Positions 1 through 5,982 of a stretch of DNA of 5,982 nucleotides are shown here, in pieces. The stretch lies in assembly GCA_024641725.1 (NCBI GenBank), contig JAHECM010000192.1, positions 7,647 through 13,628 of the forward strand. The letters are read 5' to 3'. Position 1 is the first letter of the stretch; each line of letters opens with the position of its first letter. The notes beneath the pieces were generated by a model. It did not search any database. It had not been told where the DNA came from and worked only from the letters and a program-made list of their open reading frames with translations. Both the position numbers and the translations under genes were made by a program. The DNA is from Limnohabitans sp. GTDB taxonomy: Bacteria; Pseudomonadota; Gammaproteobacteria; Burkholderiales; Burkholderiaceae_C.

Positions 1-863
1 ACCCAAGCGCCCAGTTGGGCCAGGTAGTTTTCCATGCTGACGATGACCGCCGCACCGATCAAGGGGCCAAACAGCGTGCCCATGCCGCCCACCAGCGTCA
101 TCAGCACCACCTCGCCCGACATGGACCAATGCACATCGGTCAGCGAGGCCAGCTGAAACACCAGCGCCTTGGTGCCACCCGCCGTTCCGGCCAGCGCACC
201 GGAGATCACAAAGGCCAGCAGCTTGAAGGTGTCTGTGTCATAGCCCAGCGATGTGGCGCGGTCAGGGTGCTCGCGGATGGCTTTGAGGATTTGGCCAAAC
301 GGCGAGTGGATGACACGCCAAATCAGCAAAAAGCCCAGCAAGAAGATGGTCAACACAAAAATGTACATGTTGAAGTTGTCTTCGAGGTTGACCCAGCCAA
401 ACAGCTTGCCGCGCGGCACCGCTTGGATGCCGTCTTCGCCCCCCGTAAAGGGCGCTTGCAAACAGAAAAAGAACACCATCTGCGCCAACGCCAGCGTGAT
501 CATGGCGAAGTAAATGCCCTGGCGCTTGATCGCCAGCAAGCCCACCACCAAGGCCAGTACCGCAGAAGCCACAGTGCCCAGCAGCACACACAGCTCCGGG
601 TTCAGGCCCCACACCTTGGCCGAATGCGCCGCCACGTAACCGGCCAAGCCCATGAACATGGCGTGGCCAAACGACAGCAAGCCACCAAAGCCCAGCAGCA
701 AATTGAAGGCGCTGGCAAACAAGGCAAAGCACATCACCTTCATCAGAAACACGGGGTAGACCCACATCGGGGCCACCGCCAAGATGGCCGCCATCAGCCC
801 AAACGCGACCCACAGGTGCTTTTGGGACTTGGCCGAAACAGAGTCAGAAATCGCTTGGGTCAT
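1..863 (-). CDS. livM: LivM-type ABC transporter permease (C-terminus cut by window edge)
   Basis: Inner-membrane permease, expected partner of LivH in a hydrophobic amino acid type importer. 287 residues are visible, and the frame is still open at the left edge, so perhaps 30-40 C-terminal residues are missing (inferred from usual family length). The N-terminus is short and polar to about residue 16, followed by strongly hydrophobic segments at about 17-36, 38-58, 60-80, 91-111, 116-136, 167-184, 214-230 and 252-276. Family marks are GGLLSFGHAMFMG near 60-72, TGGEDGI at 140-146, the cytoplasmic ATPase-docking (EAA-like) loop around 187-209 with AIREHPDRATSLGYD, and LVGGMGTLFGP at 257-267. 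The ATG starts 4 bases after the livH stop with no good Shine-Dalgarno site, so translation probably depends on coupling to livH. The family call is firm; the transported ligand is unknown. Confidence 0.95.
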   Translation of the reverse strand, partial: MTQAISDSVSAKSQKHLWVAFGLMAAILAVAPMWVYPVFLMKVMCFALFASAFNLLLGFGGLLSFGHAMFMGLAGYVAAHSAKVWGLNPELCVLLGTVASAVLALVVGLLAIKRQGIYFAMITLALAQMVFFFCLQAPFTGGEDGIQAVPRGKLFGWVNLEDNFNMYIFVLTIFLLGFLLIWRVIHSPFGQILKAIREHPDRATSLGYDTDTFKLLAFVISGALAGTAGGTKALVFQLASLTDVHWSMSGEVVLMTLVGGMGTLFGPLIGAAVIVSMENYLAQLGAW

Positions 864-867
864 GGCT

Positions 868-1752
868 TTACTTCTGTGTGCCGAACAGACCGGCAGGCTT
901 GATGAGCAGGACGATGGTCATGATCACGAAAATGACCACATTGGAGGCTTCAGGGTAGAACACCTTGGTCAGGCCTTCGATCAAGCCCAAGCCAAAGCCC
1001 GTGACGATGGCCCCCAAGATGGAGCCCATGCCGCCAATCACCACCACAGCAAACACCACAATGATCAGGTCAGCCCCCATGGTCGGGTTGACTTGGTAAA
1101 TGGGTGCGGCCATCACGCCAGCCAAAGCGGCCAGGCCCACGCCAAAGCCGTAGGTCAGCGTGATCATGCGCGGCACGTTGATGCCAAACGCCTGCACCAG
1201 ACTCGGGTTTTCGGTGGCGGCACGCAAGTAGCCGCCCAGTTTGGTGCGCTCGATCACGTACCAGGTGGACATGCACACCACCAGCGACACCAAAATCACC
1301 CAAGCGCGGTACTTGGGCAAAAACATGAAGCCGGTGTTGAACGCGCCCTGGAAGACTTCAGGCACAGGGTAGGGCATGCCCGAGGAGCCGAACTCGTTGC
1401 GGAACAAGCCCTGAATGATCAGCGCCAGACCAAAGGTGAGCAGCAGACCGTACAGGTGGTCCAGTTTGTAGAGCTGTTTGAGCATGGTGCGCTCGATCAG
1501 CACACCCGATGCCCCCACCACCACAGGCGTGACCAGCAAAGCCAGCCAGTAGTTCATGCCCAGCTTGTTCAGGCCAAGATAGGCCACGAACGCGCCCAGC
1601 ATGTACTGGGCACCGTGCGAGAAGTTGATGATGTTCAGCAAGCCGAAAATCACGGCCAGGCCCAAGGAGAGCAGCGCATAAAAGGACCCGTTGATGAGTC
1701 CGATCAGCAACTGCCCGAACAGCGCTTGAGAGGGAATGCCAAAGATTTCCAT
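868..1752 (-). CDS. livH: LivH-type ABC transporter permease
   Basis: Complete 294-residue inner-membrane permease, the usual length for LivH, forming the channel with LivM. Visible marks are the N-terminal NGSFYALLSLGLAVIFGLLN run (21-40) followed by INFSHGAQYMLGAF (42-54), the EAA-like docking loop at about 173-191 (GGYLRAATENPSLVQAFGI), and VVIGGMGSILGAIVTGFGLG at 237-256. Hydrophobic segments are spread along the whole chain, about eight in all, and it ends with a short polar tail after KPAGLFG. It starts 33 bases after the binding-protein stop. The sequence just upstream of the ATG (minus-strand CCGAAACATCACC) has no clear Shine-Dalgarno motif. It lies between the binding protein and livM, consistent with one operon. 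The permease call is secure. Classical Leu/Ile/Val specificity is not shown by the sequence. Confidence 0.96.
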   Translation of the reverse strand: MEIFGIPSQALFGQLLIGLINGSFYALLSLGLAVIFGLLNIINFSHGAQYMLGAFVAYLGLNKLGMNYWLALLVTPVVVGASGVLIERTMLKQLYKLDHLYGLLLTFGLALIIQGLFRNEFGSSGMPYPVPEVFQGAFNTGFMFLPKYRAWVILVSLVVCMSTWYVIERTKLGGYLRAATENPSLVQAFGINVPRMITLTYGFGVGLAALAGVMAAPIYQVNPTMGADLIIVVFAVVVIGGMGSILGAIVTGFGLGLIEGLTKVFYPEASNVVIFVIMTIVLLIKPAGLFGTQK

Positions 1753-1785
1753 GGTGATGTTTCGGCTTGCTTGAACAGGTCTGAG

Positions 1786-3003
1786 TTACTTCTTCGCCAC
1801 CAGTGGGCAGTCGCCGTCGGTCATGGGGCGGAAAGCTTCGGTGGCAGGGATCGTGGCGGCCACTTTGTAGTAGTCATAAGGGCCTTTGGATTCCGAAGGC
1901 TTCTTGACTTCAAACAGGTAAGCGGGGTGGATCTTGCGGCCGTCGGCGCGCACCGTGCCCTTGCCAAACAAGATGTCGTCAGCGGGCAGCTCCTTCATCT
2001 TGGCCACCACTCTGGTGCCGTCATCGGTCTTGGCCGCGTCCACCGCCTTGAGGTAATGGATCACGCCAGAGTAAACGCCGGCGTGGTCAGCCGATGGGTA
2101 CTTGCCGCCGTTGGCTGCCGCAAAGCGCTTGGACCAAGCACGGGTGTTGTCGTTCAGGTCCCAGTAAAAGGTTTCGGTCAACAACAAGCCTTGTGCTTTG
2201 TCCAGACCCAGCGCGTGCACGTCGGGCAAGAAGACCAGCATGCCGGCCAGGTTCTGACCGCCTTTGACAATGCCGAACTCGGCCGCTTGCTTGATCGAGT
2301 TGATGGTGTCGCCACCGGCGTTGGCCAGGCCAATGATCTTGGCTTTGGACGCTTGGGCTTGCAGCAAGAAGGAAGAGAAGTCTTGGGTCGGGAAGGGGGT
2401 GCGGACTTTGCCCACCACTTTGCCGCCGTTTTTGGTCACCACGGCTTCGGTGTCGCGCTCCAGAGCGTGGCCGAAAGCGTAGTCAGCGGTCAGGAAGAAC
2501 CAGGTGCTGCCACCGTTTTTGACAATCGCTTTGCCGGTGCCGTTGGCCAGCATCCAAGTGTCGTACAACCAGTGCACGGTGTTGGCGTTGCAGGCCTTGC
2601 CCGACAGGTCGGCGGTGGCCGAGCCGGTGTTGACGTGGGCCTTGCCCTTGTCTTTGGTGATTTGCGCAATGGCCAAGCCCACAGACGAGGTGGGCACGTC
2701 GGTGATCATGTCCACTTTGTCGGTGTCGTACCACTGGCGGGCAATGCTGGAGCCGATGTCAGGCTTGTTTTGGTGGTCGGCGCTGACGATCTCCACTTTC
2801 AGCTGGCTTTTGCTCGCCTTGATGTAGTCCTCGACCGCCATCTTGGCCGCCACCACGGAGCCGGGGCCCCCGATGTCGGCGTAGGGGCCGGACATGTCGT
2901 TCAGCACGCCAATTTTGACGATGCCGTCCGAGACCTGGGCTTGCGCCGTGCCGGCCAATGCACATGCGGCTAAAGCGGCCACGGTGATGAGTTTGCGTTT
3001 CAT
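1786..3003 (-). CDS. Periplasmic ABC transporter substrate-binding protein (Leu/Ile/Val-binding family, type I fold)
   Basis: Complete 405-residue soluble binding protein that should deliver ligand to LivH/LivM. Residues 1-22 form a Sec signal peptide: basic KRK, hydrophobic core, and an AQA-Q cleavage site expected after 22. LAAC at 11-14 resembles a lipobox, but it falls early in the hydrophobic core, so a soluble protein is more likely. The mature chain opens with VKIGVLNDMSGPYADIGGPG (29-48), the typical first strand and loop of the periplasmic-binding type I (Peripla_BP_6) fold. SADHQNKPDIG (74-84) and TSSVGLAIAQITKDKGK (105-121) also fit this fold. Two mature cysteines, C138 and C399 (in DCPLV at the C-terminus), could form a disulfide. 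The ATG has a good AGGAG site 7 bases upstream. It lies 36 bases after livF. The ligand is unknown: branched-chain amino acids, aromatic acids or other small carboxylates are all possible for this family. Confidence 0.94.
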   Translation of the reverse strand: MKRKLITVAALAACALAGTAQAQVSDGIVKIGVLNDMSGPYADIGGPGSVVAAKMAVEDYIKASKSQLKVEIVSADHQNKPDIGSSIARQWYDTDKVDMITDVPTSSVGLAIAQITKDKGKAHVNTGSATADLSGKACNANTVHWLYDTWMLANGTGKAIVKNGGSTWFFLTADYAFGHALERDTEAVVTKNGGKVVGKVRTPFPTQDFSSFLLQAQASKAKIIGLANAGGDTINSIKQAAEFGIVKGGQNLAGMLVFLPDVHALGLDKAQGLLLTETFYWDLNDNTRAWSKRFAAANGGKYPSADHAGVYSGVIHYLKAVDAAKTDDGTRVVAKMKELPADDILFGKGTVRADGRKIHPAYLFEVKKPSESKGPYDYYKVAATIPATEAFRPMTDGDCPLVAKK

Positions 3004-3010
3004 GGGGTGT

Positions 3011-3015
3011 CTCCT
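3011..3015 (-). promoter_or_regulatory. Ribosome binding site of the substrate-binding protein gene
   Basis: Minus-strand AGGAG, 7 bases before the ATG at 3003. It is one of the clearest Shine-Dalgarno sites in the importer operon, which fits the need for more binding protein than membrane subunits. Confidence 0.75.
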
Positions 3016-3039
3016 GTGGGGGTGGTCAAAGAAAAAAAA

Positions 3040-3750
3040 TCAAACGCCGAGGTACTCGTGCAGCATCGGCATCTTGGCTTTGAGCTCGCTGGCAGCAAAG
3101 CCTTCGATGATGCGGCCGTGCTCCATGACGTAGAAGCGGTCAGCCAGCGGTGCGGCAAAACGGAAGTTCTGCTCCACCATGATGATGGTGAAGCCCTTGG
3201 CCTTGAGCGACAAAATCATGCGGGCCAGCGCCTGCACGATCACGGGGGCCAGGCCTTCTGAAATTTCGTCCAACAGCAAAAACTTGGCCCCGGTGCGCAA
3301 GATGCGGCCCACGGCCAGCATTTGCTGCTCGCCGCCCGACAAACGCGTGCCCGGGCTGTTTTTGCGCTCCAGCAGGTTGGGGAACATCTCGTAGATTTCG
3401 TCGATGGGCATGCCGCCCTCGGCGATCACCGGGGGCAGCAAGAGGTTTTCTTCGCAGGACAACGAGGCAAAAATACCGCGCTCTTCAGGGCAGTAGCCGA
3501 TGCCCAACTTGGCGATTTGGTGCGGCGCCATGTCGATGGATTCGCGCCCATTGATCATGATCGAGCCGGTGCGCTTGCCCACCAAGCCCACAATGGACTT
3601 GACCGTGGTGGTGCGACCCGCACCGTTGCGCCCGAGCAGCGTGACCACTTCGCCTTGGTGCACCGTCAGATCGACGCCATGCAGGATGTGCGACTCACCG
3701 TACCAAGCGTGCAAGTTGCTGATGCGCAGAAATTCGGTCGGCTCAGCCAT
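3040..3750 (-). CDS. livF: LivF-type ABC transporter ATPase with Arg in the Walker A motif
   Basis: 236-residue cytoplasmic ATPase subunit, normal LivF length. Motifs in order: aromatic A-loop Y17 (WYG), Walker A GRNGAGRT at 40-47, Q-loop region YCPEERGIF 86-94 (LivF members often have Glu here), signature LSGGEQQ 137-143, Walker B LLLDE 158-162 with catalytic E162, SEGLAP 164-169, and switch region VEQN 192-195 (Gln in place of His is usual in LivF). The odd point is R46, codon CGC, where the invariant P-loop Lys is expected. The frame is open upstream to 3879, but the start at 3750 is chosen because MAEPTEFLRISNLHAWYG begins like other LivF proteins and a strong GGAGG precedes it. It overlaps the livG stop by 8 bases (ATGGCTGA arrangement), suggesting translational coupling. 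It probably pairs with LivG as a heterodimer. Confidence 0.95.
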   Translation of the reverse strand: MAEPTEFLRISNLHAWYGESHILHGVDLTVHQGEVVTLLGRNGAGRTTTVKSIVGLVGKRTGSIMINGRESIDMAPHQIAKLGIGYCPEERGIFASLSCEENLLLPPVIAEGGMPIDEIYEMFPNLLERKNSPGTRLSGGEQQMLAVGRILRTGAKFLLLDEISEGLAPVIVQALARMILSLKAKGFTIIMVEQNFRFAAPLADRFYVMEHGRIIEGFAASELKAKMPMLHEYLGV

Positions 3751-4519
3751 GGGCGCCCTCCAGCTCGTTGTCGGCGGTGCCCATGTAGGCCTCCAGCACT
3801 TGGGGGTTTTGTGAGACCACGGCGTAAGGCCCTTCGGCAATGACTTGTCCGCGTTGCAGCACGCTGATGGTGTCGGCAATGCTGGACACCACGTTCATGT
3901 TGTGTTCCACCATCAAGATGGTGCGGTTGGCCCCGACTTTTTTGATGAGCTGCGTCACGCGGTCCACGTCTTCGTGGCCCATGCCCTGGGTGGGTTCGTC
4001 CAGCAGCATCAGCTCGGGGTTCATGGCCAGCGTGGTGGCGATCTCCAGGGCGCGTTTGCGGCCATAGGGCAGCTCCACCGCCGTCAAATCGGCCATACCG
4101 CCCAGATCGACTTCGTCCAGCAAGGCCATGGCGCGGTCATTGAGTTGGTCCAAGATGCGCTCAGAGCGCCAAAAGTGCATGGACGTTCCGGTGTTGCGCT
4201 GCAGGGCAATGCGCACGTTCTCCAGCACCGTGAGGTTGGGGAAGGTGGCCGAAATCTGGAACGAGCGCACCAGGCCTTGACGCGCCACCTGCGCGGGCTT
4301 TTCGGCGGTGATGTCCTTGCCGTTGAACAGGATCTGACCGCGTGTCGGGATCAAAAACTTAGTCAGCAGGTTGAAGACCGTGGTCTTGCCCGCACCGTTA
4401 GGGCCGATCAAGGCATGGATTTGCCCGCGCTGGACACCCAGGTTGACGCCGTTGACAGCGACAAAGCCCTTGAACTCTTTGACAAGTTCTCGGGTTTCGA
4501 GAATGAAATCTTTGGACAT
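3743..4519 (-). CDS. livG: LivG-type ABC transporter ATPase
   Basis: Complete 258-residue cytoplasmic ATPase subunit that should energise LivH/LivM together with LivF. Motifs in order: Walker A GPNGAGKT 39-46 with a normal K45, Q-loop Q88 in RSFQIS, the degenerate LivG signature LPYGRKRALEIA 150-161 in place of LSGGQ, Walker B MLLDE 171-175 with catalytic E175, then PTQGM, and H-loop H206 in VEHN. The chain ends with a short acidic tail (about 250-258) after the usual AYMG end; part of it encodes the livF ribosome site. The start at 4519 is the only plausible ATG, since an in-frame stop lies eight codons upstream. No real Shine-Dalgarno site precedes it. It is the first gene of the importer cluster and overlaps livF by 8 bases. 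Confidence 0.96.
   Translation of the reverse strand: MSKDFILETRELVKEFKGFVAVNGVNLGVQRGQIHALIGPNGAGKTTVFNLLTKFLIPTRGQILFNGKDITAEKPAQVARQGLVRSFQISATFPNLTVLENVRIALQRNTGTSMHFWRSERILDQLNDRAMALLDEVDLGGMADLTAVELPYGRKRALEIATTLAMNPELMLLDEPTQGMGHEDVDRVTQLIKKVGANRTILMVEHNMNVVSSIADTISVLQRGQVIAEGPYAVVSQNPQVLEAYMGTADNELEGAHG
3757..3761 (-). promoter_or_regulatory. Ribosome binding site of livF, inside the end of livG
   Basis: Minus-strand GGAGG, 6 bases before the ATG at 3750 and embedded in the last codons of livG. It decides the livF start in favour of 3750 over the longer open frame that begins at 3879. Confidence 0.75.
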
Positions 4520-4692
4520 GGCTGGTGGACAAGGTTCCGGTTAGCAGCAAAGCCCCAAGACTGCGGCGATGCTTTGCCTATTCTGGGTTCTGCGCCTGCC
4601 GCTCGCTGTAGTGGTTATCCCGAGGGTTTGCGCAGCTTTGTCCCTTAAGTGTCTGCCCACCCAAAGTCCTTCAATGCGCCGTTGAAAAAATC
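4520..4692 (-). other. Intergenic gap upstream of the liv cluster; weak promoter candidate only
   Basis: This 173-base non-coding stretch lies between the SDR stop and the livG start and is where a liv operon promoter would be expected. A poor sigma70-like pair can be read on the minus strand: GGGACA (4639-4644) and GATAAC (4614-4619), each four of six to consensus but with a long 19-base spacer. A 7-base inverted repeat (GCAAAGC 4547-4553, GCTTTGC 4571-4577, 17-base loop) lies nearer livG but has no T-run after it, so it is not an intrinsic terminator. A second small hairpin sits at the SDR stop (4681-4697). Nothing here proves either a promoter or a terminator. Confidence 0.3.
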
Positions 4693-5475
4693 TCAACTCA
4701 AAACCATGCCGCCATCCAGGTGAATGGACTGACCGGTCATGCCCCGCGATTCGCTGGAACCCAAATACACCGCCAATGCGGCGATTTCGTCGGGATGGAG
4801 CACCCGCCCCAGGGGCACCCGGGCCAAGGCGGCTTTGACCATGTCTTCGCCGCTCATGCCCGAGCTTTGCGCCACTTGGGCCTTGAGCTCTTCGACCATG
4901 TCGGTCTGCACAAATCCTGGGCAAATCGCGTTGACGGTCACGCTGAACGGACTGGCTTCGAGCGCCACACAGCGCGTCAGGCCCACCACCGCATGTTTGC
5001 TCACGTTGTAGGCCGATTGGTTGCGCGAGCCCCATTTGCCTGCGGTGGATGCGATGTTGATGATGCGCCCATGCCGACGCGCCTGCATGCCCGGCAGGCA
5101 AGCTTGCATGAAATGCAGCACCCCAAACAGGTTCACGTCCAGCATGTCCTGAAAGTCTTGGGGGGCGTAGTCGAGAAAGGGCTTGGCCCGATAGACCCCG
5201 GCGTTGTTGACCAGTACATCCACCTGACCAAAACGCTGCAGGGTCTGCTCCACCGCGGCAAAACAGGCGTCGCGTTCGGTCACGTTCAAGCCCAGCGTCA
5301 TGATGCGCTCAGGGGGCAGGCCCAAGCTGTCTTTGACTTCCTGCAGCCGGGCCACATCGGTGGCGATCAAGCACAGGCTGGCGCCTTCTGCAGCATAGGC
5401 CTGTGCGATGGCACGACCAATCCCCCGACTGGCCCCGGTGACGATGGCGACTTGGTTTTCAAGACGGTGGTTCAT
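4693..5475 (-). CDS. Short-chain dehydrogenase/reductase (classical SDR, FabG-like)
   Basis: Complete 260-residue NAD(P)-dependent oxidoreductase with the length of a classical SDR. The Rossmann cofactor motif TGASRGIG is at 13-20 and the structural NNAG motif at 90-93. The catalytic set is N115 (in VNLFG), S143 (IIN-IAS), Y156 and K160 (YNVSK), and the PG turn is at 186-187 (ICPGFVQTDM). The C-terminus IHLDGGMVLS is typical of the family. The substrate is not readable: 3-oxoacyl, 3-hydroxybutyrate-type or other alcohol/ketone substrates all fit this fold. The ATG at 5475 has AAGGA 6 bases upstream. It starts 21 bases after the desaturase-like gene, so they are probably co-transcribed; a role for both in lipid or acyl metabolism is only an inference. 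A 173-base gap separates it from livG. Confidence 0.94.
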   Translation of the reverse strand: MNHRLENQVAIVTGASRGIGRAIAQAYAAEGASLCLIATDVARLQEVKDSLGLPPERIMTLGLNVTERDACFAAVEQTLQRFGQVDVLVNNAGVYRAKPFLDYAPQDFQDMLDVNLFGVLHFMQACLPGMQARRHGRIINIASTAGKWGSRNQSAYNVSKHAVVGLTRCVALEASPFSVTVNAICPGFVQTDMVEELKAQVAQSSGMSGEDMVKAALARVPLGRVLHPDEIAALAVYLGSSESRGMTGQSIHLDGGMVLS

Positions 5476-5481
5476 GCGAAA

Positions 5482-5486
5482 TCCTT
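5482..5486 (-). promoter_or_regulatory. Ribosome binding site of the SDR gene
   Basis: Minus-strand AAGGA, 6 bases before the ATG at 5475. It lies inside the 21-base gap after the desaturase stop, which supports the chosen start and leaves little room for a separate promoter. Confidence 0.65.
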
Positions 5487-5496
5487 GGCAATCGAT

Positions 5497-5982
5497 TCAA
5501 ATCAAAGCCGCACTTTGGCGCGGGCCGCCCGGGGCGTCTGGGCCTTCGGTGCTTTTGGCCGTCGCTTTACGCAGCACTTGCAGGTAGCCTTGGGCCAACT
5601 CCATGTGGGGGCCCAGACCTTGCGCGATCAGCATGCGGTGTGCGGCAGGCAACTTCCAGCAGGGGGTGAACACAAACAGGTGGTGTTCCAAGTGGTAATT
5701 GACCCAGTAGGGGGCCAGCACCGCGCGCATGCCCCAATGGGTGAGTGTGGTGCGGGTGTTGCGCAAGCGGTCGTCGTTGTCGCCCACCACCGCGTGCTCA
5801 GCGATGTTGCGGATGCGGCTGATGACTTGGTACCAAGTCAGCAAAGGCAGCAACCACAGCACCCAGTAAGCCCACCACACGCCAGCTGCGGTGGTGATGC
5901 CCAAGATCAGCAGGTTGCTCAACAAGAAGTACTTTTCTGCATGAAAGAGATGGGCCCAGCGCTGCCAGCGGCTCGGGTCGGT
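5497..5982 (-). CDS. Fatty acid desaturase family membrane protein, C-terminal part (N-terminus outside window)
   Basis: The frame is open to the right edge, so the true start is outside; 161 C-terminal residues are visible. In visible numbering, two hydrophobic segments lie at about 19-34 and 36-50, followed by RIRNIAEHAVVGDND (56-70) and the histidine box HLEHH at 97-101, matching the third HxxHH iron-binding box of membrane di-iron desaturases and hydroxylases. After the box the chain becomes soluble and ends in a polar, low-complexity Lys/Pro/Gly-rich tail. The first two histidine boxes would be upstream and cannot be seen, so activity and regiospecificity are unknown. Related di-iron enzymes such as alkane hydroxylases or carotenoid ketolases are less likely but not excluded. 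The internal TTG at 5925 is not a start, because coding similarity continues upstream of it (HLFHAEKYF). The SDR gene follows after 21 bases. Confidence 0.85.
   Translation of the reverse strand, partial: TDPSRWQRWAHLFHAEKYFLLSNLLILGITTAAGVWWAYWVLWLLPLLTWYQVISRIRNIAEHAVVGDNDDRLRNTRTTLTHWGMRAVLAPYWVNYHLEHHLFVFTPCWKLPAAHRMLIAQGLGPHMELAQGYLQVLRKATAKSTEGPDAPGGPRQSAALI

Noticed and set aside
262..813. 183-codon minus-strand frame overlapping livM
   Set aside because: Out of frame with livM, whose own frame is open from 863 to the window edge and carries the family motifs. The alternative product has none.
15..902. 295-codon open frame on the plus strand
   Set aside because: Antisense to livM. 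The product is low-complexity and His/Gln/Arg-rich, without domain marks or a ribosome site of note.
784..2973. 729-codon open frame on the plus strand
   Set aside because: It is antisense to livH and the binding-protein gene, both of which have clear family motifs. Its translation is rich in His, Gln, Arg and Gly with no recognisable domain, as expected when a GC-rich gene is read backwards.
3004..3039. TTGACC before the binding-protein gene as a -35 element
   Set aside because: No -10-like hexamer is found at a proper distance; the sequence at that position is C-rich and overlaps the start codon.
3751..3879. N-terminal extension of livF up to 3879
   Set aside because: The extra residues lie inside livG, look like out-of-frame sequence, and the start at 3750 has both a strong ribosome site and the normal family N-terminus.
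4547..4577. GCAAAGC/GCTTTGC inverted repeat as operator or terminator
   Set aside because: 7 bp with a 17-base loop and no following T-run. Such a repeat is easily found by chance; noted only within the intergenic entry.
3845..4648. 267-codon and nearby open frames on the plus strand over livG and livF
   Set aside because: Shadows of livG and livF; no motif, and the minus-strand genes explain the region fully.
4681..4697. GTTGA/TCAAC inverted repeat around an A/T run at the SDR stop as a terminator
   Set aside because: The stem is only 5 bp and AT-containing, and the T-run lies in the loop and not after the stem, so it does not have the form of an intrinsic terminator.

Overview
The window looks like part of a GC-rich betaproteobacterial chromosome. 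Codon choice, protein style and the genes themselves suggest Burkholderiales, probably Comamonadaceae; this is inferred from family resemblance, not measured. Every gene I can support lies on the minus strand, so transcription runs from high to low coordinates, and both edges cut a gene.

Right part (5982 to 4693): the C-terminal part of a membrane fatty-acid desaturase-type protein with an HxxHH histidine box, then 21 bases later a complete short-chain dehydrogenase/reductase (SDR). The SDR's ribosome site sits inside that small gap, so the two are probably one transcript. A 173-base gap with no convincing terminator and only a weak promoter candidate follows.

Left part (4519 to 1): a five-gene ABC importer of the branched-chain/hydrophobic amino acid (HAAT, Liv) type in the order livG, livF, substrate-binding protein, livH, livM, with livM cut by the window edge. 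livG and livF overlap by 8 bases, and the other gaps are 36, 33 and 4 bases, as expected of one operon. The binding protein captures ligand in the periplasm, LivH and LivM form the channel, and LivG and LivF are the two ATPases. The ligand cannot be read from the sequence: this family includes transporters for branched-chain amino acids, aromatic acids, amides and other small carboxylates.

The region is largely ordinary. The best item for a second look is LivF, whose Walker A lysine is replaced by arginine while all other ATPase motifs are present. I see no RNA genes, mobile elements, CRISPR arrays or large repeats, and no evidence of a new system. The long plus-strand reading frames are antisense shadows of these genes.
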